Origin: Curtobacterium sp. MCBA15_012 | GTDB lineage: Bacteria; Actinomycetota; Actinomycetes; Actinomycetales; Microbacteriaceae | Direction of reading: 5' to 3' | DNA: 64,000 nucleotides | Assembly (NCBI RefSeq): GCF_001864935.2 | Contig: NZ_CP126267.1 | Location: forward strand, 620,001 to 684,000 | Shown: one piece after another, positions 9,002 to 17,800 of the stretch | Layout: every line of letters begins with the position of its first letter | Numbering within the stretch: the stretch's first letter is position 1 | The notes under the pieces: model-generated | The model's input: only the letters and a program-made list of their open reading frames with translations | The model's database searches: none | Told to the model about the DNA's origin: nothing | Position numbers and translations under genes: made by a program

Positions 9002-9424
9002 ATGACCGACATGGACGAGAACTCGCCCGTCTTCGCGATCGCGACGGCGGCCGAGCTCGCCGAGATGCACCCGCAGACGCTGCGGCAGTACGACCGGCTC
9101 GGCCTCGTCGTGCCCGGCAGGACCCGCGGTGGGTCGCGGCGGTACTCCATGCGCGACATCGCCCAGCTGCGGGAGATCGCCCGGCTCGGATCCGAGGGGG
9201 TGTCGCTCGAGGGCATCCGGCGGGTGCTCGACCTCGAGAACGAGAACCGCGCCCTGCGTGAGCGCGTGCGGGAACTCGAGACCGCCCTCGCCGACCAGCT
9301 CATCAACCGGCCCGGCGCCCGCGTGTTCGCGGCGACGACGACCGGCGCGGCGATCTCGCTCAAGGCCGGGTCCCGTCCGCAGCGGAACACGCAGATCGTC
9401 CTCTGGCGACCGCCGCGCCCCTGA
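9002..9424 (+). CDS. hspR: Heat-shock repressor HspR (MerR-type)
   Basis: 140 residues from the ATG at 9002, preceded by GGAAGGGG. The N-terminal MerR helix-turn-helix is clear (ATAAELAEMHPQTLRQYDRLGLV, TRGGSRRYSMRDIAQLREI), followed by a coiled-coil helix (LENENRALRERVRELE). In Streptomyces and Mycobacterium, HspR binds HAIR operators with DnaK as co-repressor. The HAIR pairs before dnaK and before clpB in this window are its expected targets. It ends the dnaK-grpE-dnaJ-hspR operon after a 134-nt gap. Upstream in-frame residues were not included because they lack a ribosome site. Confidence 0.96.
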   Translation: MTDMDENSPVFAIATAAELAEMHPQTLRQYDRLGLVVPGRTRGGSRRYSMRDIAQLREIARLGSEGVSLEGIRRVLDLENENRALRERVRELETALADQLINRPGARVFAATTTGAAISLKAGSRPQRNTQIVLWRPPRP

Positions 9425-9524
9425 CCGGCGCTCGGTCGGGCTGCTCGAGAGGGGCGATCGCGCACCTCATGGCACAGTGATGTACCACTCGACCAGATGG
9501 TCGGCCTGATCCCTACCGTTGACG

Positions 9525-9540
9525 CGACTCGTCCGAGTCG
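9525..9540 (+). promoter_or_regulatory. Inverted repeat upstream of the second Ig-like secreted protein
   Basis: CGACTCG-TC-CGAGTCG is a 7-bp perfect inverted repeat with a 2-nt centre, 24 nt before the start codon and next to TTGACG (9520-9525). It could be an operator or a short 5'-UTR hairpin; nothing in the sequence decides between them. Confidence 0.35.
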
Positions 9541-9563
9541 AACGACGATCGACGGAGGATCCC

Positions 9564-11660
9564 ATGCGTTCCCGACCCCCTGTCCTCGCCGCGCTCGCCG
9601 CGGTGCTCACGACCCTCGGCCTCGTGCTCGGCCCGGTCCCGCTCGCCGCGGCGGCCGGACCGGACGCCGTGCCTCCGACGGCGACGGCAGCCGACGGCGG
9701 CGCTGCGGCCGATCGCGCCGCTGGCGACGCTGCCGCCGTCGCTCCGGCCGCTGGCGACGCTGCTGCCGGCGCTCCGGCCGCGACCGATGCCACCGCTGCG
9801 AGCGACCCCGAGGCTCCTGCCGACCCCGACCAGGGCGCGGACGACCGCGCCGTCCGGCCCGAGCCCCGCGTCGTCGCGAACACCCCGACGGGCGTCAGCC
9901 TCACGCCGATCGACTCCCGCACCTACCGGGTGACCGGGAAGCCGCGGTGCGGTCTGCTCGAGACGACCTGCCAGATCCACGTCGGCGACGTCGGCGGGGA
10001 CTACCACTGGGACGGCGGCACCTCGGAGGCGACCTTCGCGGCCTGGCCGATGGGCCAGACGCGCACCCCGACGTTCTGGACGTACGCCTGCATCGGTGCG
10101 CTGTGCAAGAACTCCGCGAAGGTCTCCGGGACGCCGGTGACCCGGCCGTACCAGCAGATCGGGCTGTCGGTGCACCTCGACGCGCAGGACGACGCCCGCC
10201 GCACCGCCCGGGTGTCCGGCGAGGCGACCGCGAACGCCGTCATCAAGCGGAACGGCGTGCAGGTCGCCGCCGCGCCGCCGGTCGGGACGGTCGGCAAGTG
10301 GTCCGCGACCGTGACCGGGCTGTCGGTCGGCGCGAACGTCCTGACCTTCGAGCAGTACGTCGACGGCGTCCGGCGCGACACCGCCTCGGTGACCGTGACC
10401 ATCGCGGAGCCCGTGCAGCCGGGCCAGATCACGGGCGACACCGGCAGCGCGGTCCTCGAGCGGGGCGGCACCACCACCGCGTACGTCACCTTCACGGCGA
10501 AGCGGGCGTTCACGACACCGACCGGGACCCTCGACGTCACGGCGCCGTCCGGGACGACCTTCGCGACCGGGCAGACCGCGCAGCGCGGTGAGTACCTGGA
10601 CGGTTCGACGTGGCGCTCGTTCGGCGGGGACAGCCTGGTGGACGGCACCCGGTCGGGCGACGGCACGAAGTACTCCTTCACGCTCGGCAAGCGGAACTGG
10701 AACGTGGCGAAGGACCAGAAGTTCCGCTTCGGGCTCCGGATCGAGACGCCGTCGGACGTCCAGGAGCTGCAGGGTGCGCTGACCGGGCACCTGCGCGGGT
10801 CGATCACCGGCGGGACCTTCGACACGACCGCGACCACCACGACCACCGTCCCGGAGCCAGGTCGGCCGTTGACGGCCACGCCGCGGGACGTCGACCCGGC
10901 ACGGCGGACGGCGACCCTCGTCGGCACCGCGCCGACCGGAGCGGGCGTGGTCGTCGTGTCCTGGCGCCGCGACGGCGTGGACGCAGCGAAGGCCGTCAAG
11001 GTCGAGGACGGAGCGTGGTCGCTCGAGCTCGACGGTCTGGCGTACGGCACGAACCCGGTCCACGTCGAGGCGTACGGGGCCACGGCCCTGCTCGCCGCGA
11101 TCGACGTGGACGTCGAGGTCGGCCGACCCGCCTTCGACGGCGCGGCGACCTTCGACGCGGACGTGACGAAGCCCGTCACCGTCGGCGGGCACGGGACGCC
11201 CGGCGCGACCGTCGTGCTGCGGGAGGGCGCCGTCGCCGTCGCGACCGTCCGTGTCGCCGACCCCGAGGGAACGTGGAGCACGACGCTCACCGCGCCGGAC
11301 CGAGGCGGTGCGCGGACGCTCGAGGCGACGCAGACGGTGACGGGGCAGGACCCACAGACCGTCACGATCGTGGTCGACTACGGGGCCGCGGTCCGCATCA
11401 CCTCGCCCGGGGACGGGTTCGTGATCCCGCCGGCGTTCCCGGACGTGCGGATCGCCGGCGTGGCCGCGCCGCACGCACGGGTACGGCTGTCCGAGCAGGG
11501 GGTGCCGGGCAGCGACCTCGGCACGGTCGAAGCGGACGACGCCGGCCGGTGGTCCGTCCGGACCTCGGGGCTGCCGTTCCGCGACCAGGTGCTGCTCGCG
11601 ACCGCCCAGTCCCGTGGTGCCAACACCACGACCGCGACGATCCGGCTCACCGCGGGCTGA
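9564..11660 (+). CDS. Secreted protein with Ig-like modules, paralogue of the one at 2356-5094
   Basis: 698 residues from the ATG at 9564, which has GGAGGATCCC before it. The signal peptide (MRSRPPVLAALAAVLTTLGLVLG, cleavage near AAAAG) is followed by a 75-residue Ala/Pro/Asp-rich linker, an N-terminal domain (TYRVTGKPRCGLLETTC) and tandem Ig-like modules. The last three modules (from about residue 440) match the Ig modules of the 912-residue protein: FDADVTKPVTVGGHGTPGAT here versus FDADVTKKATVSGTGVDGAT there. Both are Thr/Val rich and have no anchoring signal. The two paralogues point away from each other on either side of the dnaK operon. Function unknown; adhesion or wall interaction is inference. 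Confidence 0.78.
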   Translation: MRSRPPVLAALAAVLTTLGLVLGPVPLAAAAGPDAVPPTATAADGGAAADRAAGDAAAVAPAAGDAAAGAPAATDATAASDPEAPADPDQGADDRAVRPEPRVVANTPTGVSLTPIDSRTYRVTGKPRCGLLETTCQIHVGDVGGDYHWDGGTSEATFAAWPMGQTRTPTFWTYACIGALCKNSAKVSGTPVTRPYQQIGLSVHLDAQDDARRTARVSGEATANAVIKRNGVQVAAAPPVGTVGKWSATVTGLSVGANVLTFEQYVDGVRRDTASVTVTIAEPVQPGQITGDTGSAVLERGGTTTAYVTFTAKRAFTTPTGTLDVTAPSGTTFATGQTAQRGEYLDGSTWRSFGGDSLVDGTRSGDGTKYSFTLGKRNWNVAKDQKFRFGLRIETPSDVQELQGALTGHLRGSITGGTFDTTATTTTTVPEPGRPLTATPRDVDPARRTATLVGTAPTGAGVVVVSWRRDGVDAAKAVKVEDGAWSLELDGLAYGTNPVHVEAYGATALLAAIDVDVEVGRPAFDGAATFDADVTKPVTVGGHGTPGATVVLREGAVAVATVRVADPEGTWSTTLTAPDRGGARTLEATQTVTGQDPQTVTIVVDYGAAVRITSPGDGFVIPPAFPDVRIAGVAAPHARVRLSEQGVPGSDLGTVEADDAGRWSVRTSGLPFRDQVLLATAQSRGANTTTATIRLTAG

Positions 11661-11672
11661 GTCCGCGCCGAC

Positions 11673-11715
11673 GCTCCCTGCCCGCGGCGCCGCACCGGTG
11701 CCGCGGGCAGGGAGC
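11673..11715 (+). terminator. Stem-loop terminator after the Ig-like protein gene
   Basis: A perfect 16-bp stem (GCTCCCTGCCCGCGGC paired with its complement) with an 11-nt loop lies 13 nt after the stop codon. No T-run follows, as is common in high-GC actinobacteria. It also lies between convergent genes. Confidence 0.65.
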
Positions 11716-11829
11716 CGCAGGCCGGTGTTCAGGGCAGGGGTGACGCGCCCCCGGCCGTGCAGCGCGGCGGCCGGGGGACGACGTCCTCCGCCCGGGCGCA
11801 CGGCGGCGTGTGGCCCGTGCCCGGCGGTG

Positions 11830-12519
11830 TCACCGCTCCCGCTCCCGCTCCCGGCCCGGATCTCGGTCCCGGTCCCGGTCCGGGTCCGGCAGGAGGTGGA
11901 TCGTCGCCACCGCACGCTCGGCCAGCCGGCCGTCACGGCAGTCGATCGCGACCCGCAGTGCGACGATCCCGTTGCGCACGTGCTCCCACGGCAGTGCCGA
12001 GCGGAGCTCCTCGTGGCGGAGCCGGAACGTCAGCCCGTCCGCGGCACTGCGCAGCGTCGACGCCAGCAGCGGGTTCCGGCACTCGGCGATGAGGTCGCGG
12101 TAGAGGCGTGAGGCGGTGTCGGGCGGGCTGCACCCGCGCGCCGTGCCCATCTGGTCGAGCAACTCACCGAGGGCGCGGAACAGCCGCGTGCGACTCCGGT
12201 CGCTCAGCACCGGGACGGTCGTCCGCGCGACGCCGCCGAACAGCAGTCCGAGGGCCTGCATCGAGGGGACGATCTCCTCGCGCCGGGGGACGGTGACGCG
12301 CGTGTACCGGTTCGGGCGGAACTCGACGAGCCCGGCGTGCGCGAGGTCGGACAGCGCCTCGCGGACCGGGGTGCGCGAGCACCGCAGACGGACGGCGAGC
12401 TCGACGTCGTCGAGTCGGGCACCGGGCGGCAGGGAACCGTCGAGGATCTCGCCGCGCAGGCGCTCCCGGGCCTGGTCGCGCAGCCGGGGGCGTCCCTCGG
12501 CATCCACCGTCGCGAACAT
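11830..12519 (-). CDS. GntR family transcriptional regulator (FadR/FCD-like)
   Basis: 229 residues from the ATG at 12519, which is preceded by GAGGGGAAGGGG. The N-terminal winged helix is typical GntR: LRGEILDGSLPPGARLDDVELAVRLRCSRTPVREALSDLAHAGLVE. The C-terminal part (about residues 80-210) is all helical and fits the FCD ligand-binding domain, although not every metal-binding His is obvious. The extreme C-terminus is an unusual charged run of alternating Asp-Arg and Arg-Glu pairs encoded by a short DNA repeat. The ligand is unknown. An inverted repeat at 12597-12623, in the divergent gap with the methyltransferase, is a candidate operator. Confidence 0.88.
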   Translation of the reverse strand: MFATVDAEGRPRLRDQARERLRGEILDGSLPPGARLDDVELAVRLRCSRTPVREALSDLAHAGLVEFRPNRYTRVTVPRREEIVPSMQALGLLFGGVARTTVPVLSDRSRTRLFRALGELLDQMGTARGCSPPDTASRLYRDLIAECRNPLLASTLRSAADGLTFRLRHEELRSALPWEHVRNGIVALRVAIDCRDGRLAERAVATIHLLPDPDRDRDRDPGRERERER

Positions 12520-12596
12520 GCGGCCCCTTCCCCTCGCCGGTGCCGACCCCGCTCCCGGAGGCGCACCGGTCCGAGCGTACGACCGCGGAACGCTCC

Positions 12597-12623
12597 GACG
12601 ACGTGTGATATACCGACGTCGTC
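12597..12623 (+). promoter_or_regulatory. Candidate GntR operator in divergent promoter region
   Basis: GACGACGT and ACGTCGTC form an 8-bp perfect inverted repeat around the AT-rich centre GTGATATACCG, which resembles GntR-type half sites. It lies between the divergent GntR gene and the methyltransferase gene. Assignment to this regulator is inference. Confidence 0.45.
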
Positions 12624-12648
12624 CCCCGTGTCGGACGGCACCCGTCGG

Positions 12649-12654
12649 TAGGGT
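12649..12654 (+). promoter_or_regulatory. -10 hexamer for leaderless methyltransferase gene
   Basis: TAGGGT lies exactly 6 nt before the GTG start at 12661, with no Shine-Dalgarno sequence between them. This is the spacing expected when transcription begins at the start codon. Confidence 0.6.
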
Positions 12655-12660
12655 GGCGCC

Positions 12661-13803
12661 GTGCCACCCGACTTCGCCGACCTGTTCCGCCGCCGCCCCG
12701 ACGACGCGGCGGACCTCATCGCGATCGACGGCACCGACCGCTTCATCCTCGACGAGGCACCCCACGTGCACGGCGACGCACTCCGGCAGCCGGGTGAGGT
12801 CGCCGTCATCGACGACCGCTACGGCGTCCTGACCCTCGGCGCGATCACCGTGCACGGGGCGTCCGACGTCCGGGTGGTGCAGGACTCCCTGGTGGGGGTG
12901 CGCGCCCTCGAGGCGAACGCGGGCACGTTCGGTCGGCGGGGCTTCCACCACCCGGAGTCGTTCGAGCAGGCCTTCCGCGACGTCCGTCTGGTGCTGCTGC
13001 GCCTGTCGAAGTCGAACGACCGGCTCGACGAGGTCGCCCGGGCCGTCGCACGGTGGGCGGCCCCCGACGCCGTGCTGCTCTGCGGTGGCGTCTCGAAGCA
13101 CATGAACCTGTCGCAGAACGACGTGCTGCGCCGCTACTTCGGCGAGGTGACGGCCTCCCGCGGACGCGGCAAGTCCCGGCTGCTCATCGCGCAGGACCCG
13201 CTCCGGGCGGCCGCGACCCGCGCCGACACCACCCAGCCCTGGCCGCGTTCGGTGCACGTCGACGAGCTCGGCATGACCATCGTCGCGCACGGTGGGGTCT
13301 TCGCCGGCGCCTCGCTCGACCAGGGCACCCGTGTCCTGCTCGGTGTCGCCGACCAGGCGGTGCCGACGGCGCGCGTCGCGGTCGACCTCGGCTGCGGCAA
13401 CGGGGTGATCGCGACCGTGCTCGCGCGTCGGCGTCCGCGCCTCCAGGTCGTCGCGACGGACGTGTCCCGGGCGGCGGTGCTGTCGACGCGCGCGACGGCC
13501 GAGGCGAACGGCGTCGCCGACCGGGTGCGCGTGACGCGGTCGGACGCGGGCGACGAGCTCGACGCGGGGTCCGCGCAGCTCGTGCTCTGCAACCCGCCCT
13601 TCCACGAGGACACCACCGTGAGCACCGACGCGGCCGAGGCGATGTTCCGGAACGCGGCCACGATCCTCCAGGCCGGCGGTGAACTGTGGTGCGTCTGGAA
13701 CTCGCACCTGCGCTACCGACCGGCGCTCGAACGCGCCGTCGGGCCGACGCGGCAGGTGGTGCGGACCGACAAGTTCACGGTCACCGCGTCCCGCCGGGCG
13801 TGA
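12661..13803 (+). CDS. Class I SAM-dependent methyltransferase, RlmG/RsmC-like (rRNA guanine N2)
   Basis: 380 residues with a GTG start. The N-terminal half (residues 1-220) is a degenerate methyltransferase-like domain, and the C-terminal half holds the active domain: SAM motif I VDLGCGNGVIATVLA, an acidic motif II VVATDVS and the catalytic NPPF in LVLCNPPFHEDTTVS, which marks enzymes that methylate exocyclic amino groups. The two-domain layout and length match RlmG (23S m2G1835) and RsmC (16S m2G1207). Which rRNA base is modified cannot be decided here. The gene appears leaderless. It converges with the aldo/keto reductase at a long hairpin. Confidence 0.87.
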   Translation: MPPDFADLFRRRPDDAADLIAIDGTDRFILDEAPHVHGDALRQPGEVAVIDDRYGVLTLGAITVHGASDVRVVQDSLVGVRALEANAGTFGRRGFHHPESFEQAFRDVRLVLLRLSKSNDRLDEVARAVARWAAPDAVLLCGGVSKHMNLSQNDVLRRYFGEVTASRGRGKSRLLIAQDPLRAAATRADTTQPWPRSVHVDELGMTIVAHGGVFAGASLDQGTRVLLGVADQAVPTARVAVDLGCGNGVIATVLARRRPRLQVVATDVSRAAVLSTRATAEANGVADRVRVTRSDAGDELDAGSAQLVLCNPPFHEDTTVSTDAAEAMFRNAATILQAGGELWCVWNSHLRYRPALERAVGPTRQVVRTDKFTVTASRRA

Positions 13804-13824
13804 GCCCGGCAGGACCGGACGACG

Positions 13825-13864
13825 GACGGGAGGCCCGTGGCTGCGCAGCCACGGGCCTCCCGTC
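13825..13864 (+). repeat. Palindromic intergenic element (copy a), bidirectional terminator
   Basis: A perfect 40-bp palindrome: GACGGGAGGCCCGTGGCTGC followed directly by its reverse complement. It lies between the convergent methyltransferase and aldo/keto reductase genes. It shares the GACGGGAGGC outer arm with the copies at 27492, 38634, 41801, 53428 and 58889, but the inner arm differs on both sides so that pairing is kept. Confidence 0.85.
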
Positions 13865-13897
13865 GTCTCCCTGGTCGCGTCACGCGACCGGCGGCCG

Positions 13898-14728
13898 TCA
13901 GGCCGGGACGTAGTCGAACGTGTCCGGGTCGGGCCCGGTGCGGTGTCCCTTGTCGAGCGACGTGATCGCGGTCATGTCGTCGTCGGAGAGCTCGAAGTCG
14001 AAGATCGCGAAGTTCTCCTCGACGCGCGAGCGGGTGACCGACTTCGGGAACACGATGTCGCCGCGCTGGATGTGCCAGCGGAGGACGACCTGCGCCGGGG
14101 TCTTGCCGGTGTTGCCGGCGATGCGCGTGATGGTCTCGTCGTCGAGCACGAGGCCCTGCGCGATCGGCGACCAGGCCTCGGTCGCGATGCCGTGCTCGCG
14201 GCCGTAGGCGCGGAGCTCGTCCTGGACGAGGTACGGGTGCACCTCGATCTGGTTCACGGCCGGCGTGATCGTGGTCTCCGACGCGAGGCGGTTGAGGTGG
14301 TGGGTCTGGAAGTTCGAGACGCCGATCGAGCGGGCGGTGCCGCCGCGGTACAGCTCCTCCATCGCCTTCCAGGTGGGCACGAAGTCCGACACGGTCGGCA
14401 GCGGCCAGTGGATGAGGAAGAGGTCGGTGTACCCGCCGAGCAGGTCGGCCGACTTCTTGCCGTTCTCGAGCGCCGCCTCGGGGTCGTGGAACCCGTTGTT
14501 GAGCTTGGACGTGACGAAGATCTCCGAGCGGTCGATGCCGGACTCGGCGATGGCCTCGCCGACCTCCTTCTCGTTGCCGTACATCTCGGCGGTGTCGATG
14601 TGGCGGTAGCCGACCTCGAGGGCGGTGAGGGTGGCTTCCTTCGTGTTCTCCGGCTCGATCTGGAACACCCCGAAGCCGAGCTGGGGGATGGTCTTGCCGT
14701 CGTTGAGCGTGATGTTCGGAACGGTCAT
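13898..14728 (-). CDS. Aldo/keto reductase (2,5-diketo-D-gluconate reductase-like)
   Basis: 276 residues, usual for the AKR5-type branch. The catalytic tetrad is visible: Asp in HIDTAEMYGNE (with Tyr in MYGNE), Lys in IFVTSKLNNG and His in LFLIHWPLP. The NADPH-binding region FPKSVTRSRVEENF is near the C-terminus. It reduces aldehydes or ketones in the cytoplasm with NADPH; the natural substrate is not known. No clear Shine-Dalgarno precedes the ATG, but TTGCAT lies 6 nt upstream, so it may be leaderless. It points toward the methyltransferase gene, with the copy a palindrome between. Confidence 0.92.
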   Translation of the reverse strand: MTVPNITLNDGKTIPQLGFGVFQIEPENTKEATLTALEVGYRHIDTAEMYGNEKEVGEAIAESGIDRSEIFVTSKLNNGFHDPEAALENGKKSADLLGGYTDLFLIHWPLPTVSDFVPTWKAMEELYRGGTARSIGVSNFQTHHLNRLASETTITPAVNQIEVHPYLVQDELRAYGREHGIATEAWSPIAQGLVLDDETITRIAGNTGKTPAQVVLRWHIQRGDIVFPKSVTRSRVEENFAIFDFELSDDDMTAITSLDKGHRTGPDPDTFDYVPA

Positions 14729-14870
14729 GACGCCATGCAACCAAACGGTGCGCAGCGGGCTTCCCGGGAACGTCCAGCCGGGCGCGTCCCCCTTCGCGGA
14801 CCGGACCGGATGCCGCGAGCATCTCGGTTGCGAACGGGCGGACACCACGCCCCTCCGCCGGTATGAGGAG

Positions 14871-14889
14871 TGTATGTACTTCACATACA
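14871..14889 (+). promoter_or_regulatory. Inverted repeat covering the start codon of the LAFTG surface protein
   Basis: TGTATGT-ACTTC-ACATACA is a perfect 7-bp inverted repeat with a 5-nt centre. The ATG start (14874-14876) lies inside the left arm and the GAGGAG ribosome site is just before it. It could be a repressor operator or a translation-controlling hairpin, and it is markedly AT-rich for this genome. Confidence 0.5.
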
Positions 14890-17800
14890 GAACGACACGT
14901 GAGCGTCGACTCCGGCTCGCCGTCCTCGCGACCGTGACGATCGCGGCGGCGACGGCGGGGAGTTGGTGGGTGCCGGACAGTCCTGTGGCCGCGGCCCCCC
15001 GTGGGGGCGACACGAGCGCCGCACCGGGAGCGACCGGGCTCCCCGCCTTCGTGGGAGCAGCCCCGGAGGCGACCGCGGCCAACGCCCCGCCCGTGGTGCG
15101 CGCGTCGGAGGACTTCGAGCACGGCACGGGGACCGCGCCGCGGATGCTCGACCAGTACGTCGGGTCCGCGGGACAGCGGTACCGGGCTGACCCGTCGTGG
15201 ATCGACCCGGCACAGTGCAACGGCGTCGTCACGAGCCGGATCAGTTCCGACGTCGTCGGGTGCTCCGCGAACGCGCACCTGCGCAACCTGTCGGACGTCC
15301 TCGGACAGGTCAACGGCACGGATCCCCGGACGAACCACGCCGTCAGCGCCTGGACCCTCGACCGGTCGATCCCGGCGAGCGCGGTCGAGGTCGAGGCCAC
15401 CGAGGGGACCGCCCTCGGCGCGGCCGGCCGGTTCGTCTCGTTCGGCGTCGACGCCGCGGCTGCGTCCTGCGACCTGGCGCACCCGCTGCTCGCCTTCAGC
15501 CTCGTCGAGGGGACCGTGGAACGCCCGGTCTCGGCAGCGATCGACCCGTGCACGGACCGCCGTGCCCGGTCCTGGACGGCCGGTGGTGACGTCGTCCGCG
15601 CGGGTTCGTTCGTGTCCCCGGGTGGCCTGCTCCTCGACGGCACGGAAGTGCGCTGGCGACTCCGGAACCAGCAGACCGCGTCCGAGGGCAACGACGGCGC
15701 GATCGACGGGGTCTCGGTGTTCGACTCGACCCCGCGACTGGTGAACAGCTTCGCCGGGACCCCGGTCGTGGGCGGGACCGCGCGGATGACGGCGCGCGTC
15801 GTGAACACGTCGGAGCTCGGGTCGAAGCCCGGCTGGTCGTTCTCGGAGCGGCTGCCCGAGGACGTCCGCATCGCCGCTGGACCCCGTGTCGAGAGCACGT
15901 GCCGGGGCGTCACCGTCACCGCTGGTCCGGGTGACGGCACCCTGACCGTCCGCGGCGACCTCGCCGCGGACGCCGTCGACTGCACGGTGTCGCTCGACGT
16001 GACCTCGGACGTCGCCGGGACCGGGACCCTGGACCGCGAGGACGTCGTCACGCACCGAGGTGTCGATCTGCCGGAGCCCGCGCGGGTGACGTTCCTGCCC
16101 GAGCAGAACGCCCTGGTGGCCAGCGAACGTCCGGTGCTCACGGGCGCCGACGCCGTCGCGGACCTGGGTGAGGCCCTGTCCTTCGCCACGACGGTGCGGA
16201 ACGGGGGGAATACACCCGTGCACGACCTCCGCGTCGTCGGCACTGCAGGTCCGACCACGTGCGGGACGACCGACCTCGCCCCCGCTGCCTCGACGGTCTG
16301 CTCGTCCGCTCCGCGGCCGGTCGTGCAGGCGGACCTCGACGCGGGCGCGATCGACGACGCGGTGACCGCAACGGCGACCTCGCGGGCCGGACAGCGCGTG
16401 ACGGCGACGGCCTCCGCGAGGGTCAGGACGACGGCCGCTGCCCCCACCGTCTCCGGGATGCTCACGGCGGACCGGCCCGACCACGAACCGACCGCCGGGG
16501 ACCCGGTCACGCTGCACCTCACGGTGCGCAACGACGGCAACGTGACCCTGCGGGACCTCACGGCGTCGGTCGACGGGCGCGGGGACCTGGTGGTGGCGTG
16601 CCCCGGTGTGGCGCTCGCCCCCGGAGCCTCCACCTCGTGCGCGGTCCGGGGCACGTACCCGCTGACCCGGACGGACGTCGACCGGGGCGCCGTCGACTTC
16701 GCGGCGCCGATCCACGGTCGTGCCCCGGACGGCACCGACGCGACGGCCCGCGCCGAGACGAGCCTCCCGCTCCCACGGCGGACCGAGCTGTCGGCCACGG
16801 CGGCGGCGGAGCTCGCGCCGGAGGGGCACGGCCCGCCGCGTGCCGGCGACCACGTGGCACCTGGGCTCGTCGTGCGGAACACGGGCAACACCACCGTGCG
16901 GGACGTCACGGCCGTGGCCGACGACCGGCCTGACCTGGGCGTGCGGTGTCCGGCGGGCGAGCTCCCGGCCGGCGCATCGGTGGACTGCGAGGTGGACCGG
17001 TACCCGTTGACCCAGGAGGACGTCGACGCGGGGCGGTCCGACGTCCGGTTCAGCGTCGGCGGGACGGGCGCGGACGACGCCCGGGTCGCGGCCCGCGCCG
17101 CTGCCGGGGTGGACGTCGAGCGCCGCCCGGTCCTGGAGGCCCACGTCACCGCGCACCTCGGCCGGACGGACGACGACCTCCCGCGCCCCGGCGACCACGT
17201 CGCGTCCACGGTCACGGTGGCGAACGACGGCAACGTGACGCTCCGCGGCCCCTCCGGCTCGTTCGTCGAGCACCCGGAGCTGCCGATCGACTGTCCCGAG
17301 TCGCCGATCGCTCCGGACACGGCGGTCACCTGCACCGTGCCGGACCTGGTCCTCACCCAGGACGACGTCGAGCGCGGGCAGGTGCCGTTCACCCTCCACG
17401 CGTCGGCGGTCGCGCCGTCGGCGGTCGAGGTCACGGCGGAGGACGCGGTGCACGTCGGACTCCGCGCGTCCGACGTGCTCGACCTGCAGACCCGGGTCGT
17501 GCGGCGCGGCGCGGGCGGGGACACCGTGCCCGTGACAGCTCCGGTCCGTCCCGGCGACCGCGTGGCCGTCCTCGCCGAGGTGCGGCACACGGGCAACCTC
17601 GTGCTGCACGACCTGCGGCGCGCGGCGGGCGGTGACCTGACCTGCGCGGCGACGGTGCTCGAGCCCGGTGCCGTCACCGAGTGCACGGGCCCGTTCCACA
17701 CCGTGACCGAGGCGGACCTCCGCGCCGGGGAGGTCGTGTTCACCTCACAGGTGGAGGGCGACGTCGCCCGCGCGGGCGACGGGACGGAGCCGGGTGCGCG

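Noticed and set aside
11830..13707. A 625-residue version of the GntR protein
   Set aside because: The upstream part is antisense to the methyltransferase; the winged helix begins right after the ATG at 12519, which has a strong ribosome site.
13713..17699. Open frames of about 1,300 codons on the minus strand
   Set aside because: They are antisense to the LAFTG surface protein, are Arg-rich without any motif, and contain the real aldo/keto reductase only at the end of one frame.
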